Shown here piece after piece: positions 33,889 to 36,519 of a DNA stretch of 36,519 nucleotides (position 1 is its first letter; each line of letters opens with the position of its first letter). The stretch lies in NCBI RefSeq assembly GCF_042652345.1, contig NZ_JBHSJJ010000026.1:1-36519 (forward strand), read 5' to 3'. A program made the position numbers and the translations under genes. The stretch is from Negadavirga shengliensis (GTDB lineage Bacteria > Bacteroidota > Bacteroidia > Cytophagales > Cyclobacteriaceae). Below the pieces are notes generated by a model, which searched no databases, was not told where the DNA came from, and was given only the letters and a program-made list of their open reading frames with translations.

Positions 33889-35676
33889 ATGAAAAAGCAC
33901 ATATATAACACAAAGGCCTTCTTACTGGCAATATTCATGCTTGCTGCCTGTAACGATGATTTTCTGGAAAGATATCCTCTGGATCAGGTCAGCAATGATA
34001 CTTATTGGAATACCGAGAATGATCTGGCCACCTATAACAACTTCTTTTACCATCTTTCACAAAATGATGTGAATATTCCCATCCTGCTGGGCCATCACAA
34101 TGGGTTTGACAGTCAGGTAGCCAGTTACCTGCATTTGGATGGGTTTGCCGATAACCTGGCTCCCAACCACGAAAGGCACCGTCCTTTCCAACAGGTCCGG
34201 GCGGGAAGGCAGATTGTGCCCACATCCTCCTCGGGAATCGCCAATCAATGGTACGGTTACAGAGGTTGGGATTTTGTAAGGGCCATTAATATTGGCCTGG
34301 AAAATTATCCCAAAGCAAGTATCCCCGAAGAGGCCCGGAATAAGTATGTGGGAGAAGCCAGACTTTTCAGGGGCTGGTTTTACCACCATATCGTGAAGAT
34401 GTTCGGGGATGCCCCCTGGGTGGAAAGGGAACTCAATATCGATTCTGAAGAACTTTTTGCTGCCCGGACACCGCGTGAAGAAGTGATGGCGAAGGTGTTG
34501 GAAGACCTGAATGCTGCCACTACCCATCTCCCCAATGACTGGGGGGACGGCAATGAGCCGGGAAGACTGAACCGTTGGGCGGCCCTTCTGATCAAATCCC
34601 GGGTATGCCTGTTTGAAGGCACCTGGAGAAAGTACCACGGCGGATCCAATCCGGAAATGTGGCTTAGGGAAGCCGCCGATGCGGCAAAGGATTTGATTGA
34701 CAACGGTCCCTATTCCATCTATACTACGGGAAACCCTACCCTGGATTACAATTCCTACCACCGGATACTTGATGTGTCCGGCAATCCGGAAGTGATGGTC
34801 TGGAGACGTTACCAACTGGGTATCCTGACCAATCATGTGCAGGATTATTACAGCTACTCCGGCGGGGCCACCCGGGATTTTGTGGAAGACTACCTTTGTG
34901 AGGACGGATTGCCCATCACGCTTTCCCCGCTTTATCAGGGGGACGACTCCATCGAGGAGGTGTTTATGAACAGGGATCCCAGATTGAGACAGACCATTCT
35001 TCACCCTGAAGATGCAGGATTCTATCAGTATCACAATGCTGACGGCAGGGACTATCCCAGGATACAGGGGCAGCCCGGGGGAAGGACTTCTTCGACGGGG
35101 TACCATGTCATCAAACATTACAATGCGGACGATATGATCGGCAAGGCTTACAACACGGCTGAATCCCCTGCCATTATTTTAAGGTTTGCCGAAGCGTTGC
35201 TAAATTATGCCGAAGCCAAAGCCGAACTCGGTGAAATCACACAGGGTGACCTGGATATGAGCATCAATCGGTTGAGAGATAGGGTCGGAATGCCCCATCT
35301 GGATATGAACCCGCCTATGGATCCCCGGTATGCGAACGACGGGATCTCCGCGCTGCTCGTGGAGATCAGGCGGGAACGGCGGGTCGAGCTTTTCGGCGAA
35401 GGTTTCCGGTATGATGATCTCAGAAGGTGGAAGCAGGGCAAGAAGCTGGAAAAACCCGATATGGGCATTCAATGGAATGCTGCTGCCCAGCAAAGGTATG
35501 CAGGGGCCATTATCCATACCAGTGTGGATCCCGAAAACGGAAAAACTTATATCGACGTGTATAAAAACTCTGACTGGGAAAACCCATCATTTGATGAGAA
35601 CCGGGACTACCTGTGGCCTATTCCCTTGAATGACCTGGCCCAAAACCCGGCTTTGGGACAGAACCCGGGATGGTAA
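33889..35676 (+). CDS. SusD-like substrate-binding lipoprotein (pair 2)
   Basis: A 595-residue RagB/SusD lipoprotein from the preferred start at 33889; an earlier ATG at 33877 adds four residues. Lipobox LAAC (Cys21) is followed by NDDFLERYPLDQ, with acidic residues after Cys as in surface-exposed Bacteroidota lipoproteins. SusD blocks include EARLFRGWFYHHIVKMFGDA, FAEALLNYAEAKAELGEI, IRRERRVELFGEGFRYDDLR and the ending LWPIPLNDLAQNPALGQNPGW. It is longer than its sister in pair 1 (493), so the two pairs likely bind different ligands. It lies 6-18 bases after the SusC gene and is followed by a terminator. Confidence 0.95.
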   Translation: MKKHIYNTKAFLLAIFMLAACNDDFLERYPLDQVSNDTYWNTENDLATYNNFFYHLSQNDVNIPILLGHHNGFDSQVASYLHLDGFADNLAPNHERHRPFQQVRAGRQIVPTSSSGIANQWYGYRGWDFVRAINIGLENYPKASIPEEARNKYVGEARLFRGWFYHHIVKMFGDAPWVERELNIDSEELFAARTPREEVMAKVLEDLNAATTHLPNDWGDGNEPGRLNRWAALLIKSRVCLFEGTWRKYHGGSNPEMWLREAADAAKDLIDNGPYSIYTTGNPTLDYNSYHRILDVSGNPEVMVWRRYQLGILTNHVQDYYSYSGGATRDFVEDYLCEDGLPITLSPLYQGDDSIEEVFMNRDPRLRQTILHPEDAGFYQYHNADGRDYPRIQGQPGGRTSSTGYHVIKHYNADDMIGKAYNTAESPAIILRFAEALLNYAEAKAELGEITQGDLDMSINRLRDRVGMPHLDMNPPMDPRYANDGISALLVEIRRERRVELFGEGFRYDDLRRWKQGKKLEKPDMGIQWNAAAQQRYAGAIIHTSVDPENGKTYIDVYKNSDWENPSFDENRDYLWPIPLNDLAQNPALGQNPGW

Positions 35677-35706
35677 CGAACTGATTAAAATAATATTTGG
35701 TACTTA

Positions 35707-35750
35707 AAAGCCATGCTTTTGGTGGGTTTTCCGAAAGCGTGGCTTTTTTA
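35707..35750 (+). terminator. Rho-independent terminator after SusD pair 2
   Basis: Stem AAAGCCATGCTTT at 35707-35719 pairs with AAAGCGTGGCTTT at 35734-35746 (one G-T pair), with a 14-base loop, followed by a T run. It closes the second SusC/SusD transcript. Confidence 0.8.
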
Positions 35751-36154
35751 TTGTGTAAAAAACAAATGGAGTTTAATGAAATTTTATTTAATTTAAATTT
35801 TTCATTATTTTGTATTATTTTATACAATAAAATTAATTATATCCAATTTTTACTTGTTTTTTTGAAAATTTCTTTTTAACATTGAATACCACATAATGCA
35901 GTTATTATATTCTGTAATCACCTATAAATTAAAATATAGTTTTATTAAATTAATATATATTCGAAATAATATATAGTTTATATATATTATTTCGATAAAA
36001 TAAATAATTGTAAAATTATATTATTTATATGTATATTTATTTAAATAGAATGCCTATGATAAAAACAGGGAAGACTTAACCATAATCCATTGGGTTTAGA
36101 GGGGTTGTTTCAATTAACTATCATATTTCAATTAAAAATTAGCAAAAATCCATT
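35751..36154. promoter_or_regulatory. A/T-rich leader of the third SusC gene
   Basis: About 300 bases of near-pure A/T, containing the perfect inverted repeat described next. It ends in TAAATAG-AA-TGCCTATG at 36042-36058, then TTTCAATTAA at 36108-36117 and TATTTCAATTAA at 36124-36135, close to the start at 36155. These elements match the leader of the second SusC gene. No gene is seen. Confidence 0.5.
35961..35995. repeat. Perfect 15-bp inverted repeat upstream of the third SusC gene
   Basis: TCGAAATAATATATA at 35961-35975 and its exact reverse complement at 35981-35995, with the 5-base loop GTTTA. It is about 160 bases before the SusC start. The A/T bias raises the chance of short inverted repeats, but a 15-bp perfect match with a C-G pair inside each end is notable. 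Confidence 0.75.
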
Positions 36155-36519
36155 ATGAAAAAACCGTTACAAATCTACGGGCATATGCAATCGATTTCAC
36201 TGATTGCGGCCGTAGTATTGAGTTTGTTTTCAGCGGATTTGCTTGCCCAGGTTTACATCGGGTTAAAAAGCGACATCCCGAAAATAGAAAAAGAAAAGCC
36301 AATCCTTGCCTCTGTAGGCACAGCAACAGCAAAGGAGTTAAAAAATGTCAACGCATTTGATGTAACGATAACAGGTACCGTCGTAGACCAAAATGGGGCG
36401 CCTATTCCCGGGGCGACTGTATCGGTCCCGGGGACCAATATAGGTACCGCCACGGATATCGACGGGAAGTACGCCATCACGGTGCCGGAAGGAGCGACCC
36501 TGGTCTTTTCCTTTATCGG
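36155..36519 (+). CDS. SusC-like transporter, N-terminal part (pair 3, cut by window edge)
   Basis: The first 121 codons of a third SusC-type gene, running out of the window. A signal peptide ends near residue 31 (LLAQ). A spacer of about 35 residues follows (DIPKIEKEKP and on), then the carboxypeptidase-regulatory-like domain begins at NAFDVTITGTVVDQNGAPIP (67-86) and continues with PEGATLVFSFI at the edge. It resembles the second SusC protein over this domain. The TonB box, plug and barrel lie beyond the window, presumably with a SusD gene. The start at 36155 is chosen for the signal peptide. Confidence 0.9.
   Translation, partial: MKKPLQIYGHMQSISLIAAVVLSLFSADLLAQVYIGLKSDIPKIEKEKPILASVGTATAKELKNVNAFDVTITGTVVDQNGAPIPGATVSVPGTNIGTATDIDGKYAITVPEGATLVFSFI

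Noticed and set aside
34057..35118. Long minus-strand open frame (353 codons) inside the second SusD gene
   Set aside because: It is wholly antisense to SusD with low-complexity composition and no family marks.

Overview
The window looks like a stretch of a Bacteroidota chromosome, most likely order Cytophagales and probably family Cyclobacteriaceae. The main evidence is two complete SusC/SusD-type outer-membrane pairs plus the start of a third, an AraR-type Nudix-fold regulator next to araD, several lipoproteins with Bacteroidota-style lipoboxes, very A/T-rich leaders, and family content (DUF1080, DUF2911, DUF2490, DUF6526) typical of this group. The family-level placement is an inference; I could not run a search.

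Layout. Positions 1-62 are the 3' end of a 5S rRNA, so an rRNA operon lies to the left, closed by a strong hairpin terminator and followed by a patch of degenerate 7-bp repeats. From 507 to 2600 are a Tat-exported Gfo/Idh/MocA oxidoreductase and a DUF1080 lipoprotein (3-keto-glycoside processing is the likely theme). Next come a PlsB/PlsC-like acyltransferase, a GNAT acetyltransferase (minus strand), a DUF2490 barrel, a secreted heparinase II/III-type polysaccharide lyase and a TolB-like propeller protein (minus strand).

From 9644 to 11265 three overlapping genes (DUF2752, TM2, and a DUF4097-like lipoprotein with regular SSG repeats) form a tightly coupled operon. It converges on a minus-strand pair, an M1 metallopeptidase followed by an AraD1/GguC-type FAH-fold dehydratase. 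A membrane-anchored endonuclease/exonuclease/phosphatase protein (minus strand) diverges from a second coupled operon: DUF2911 lipoprotein, penicillin-acylase-family hydrolase and a small membrane protein, with 4-nt overlaps at both junctions. A fused trehalose-6-phosphate synthase/phosphatase and a DUF6526 protein follow.

From 22298 to 24069 an AraR-type repressor (Nudix fold without its catalytic glutamates) diverges from araD, which encodes L-ribulose-5-phosphate 4-epimerase. After a lone ECF sigma factor, the right third (25472 to the end) is an array of SusC/SusD pairs, each preceded by a long A/T-rich leader. Short sequence elements are shared between these leaders. No glycoside hydrolase lies in the array, so its substrate cannot be read from context.

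The best candidates for something not fully described are the DUF2752-TM2-DUF4097 operon, the shared leader elements and perfect 15-bp inverted repeat in front of the susC genes, and the structured repeat-like gap at 21.8-22.3 kb. No transposase, integrase, CRISPR array, tRNA or phage gene was seen.
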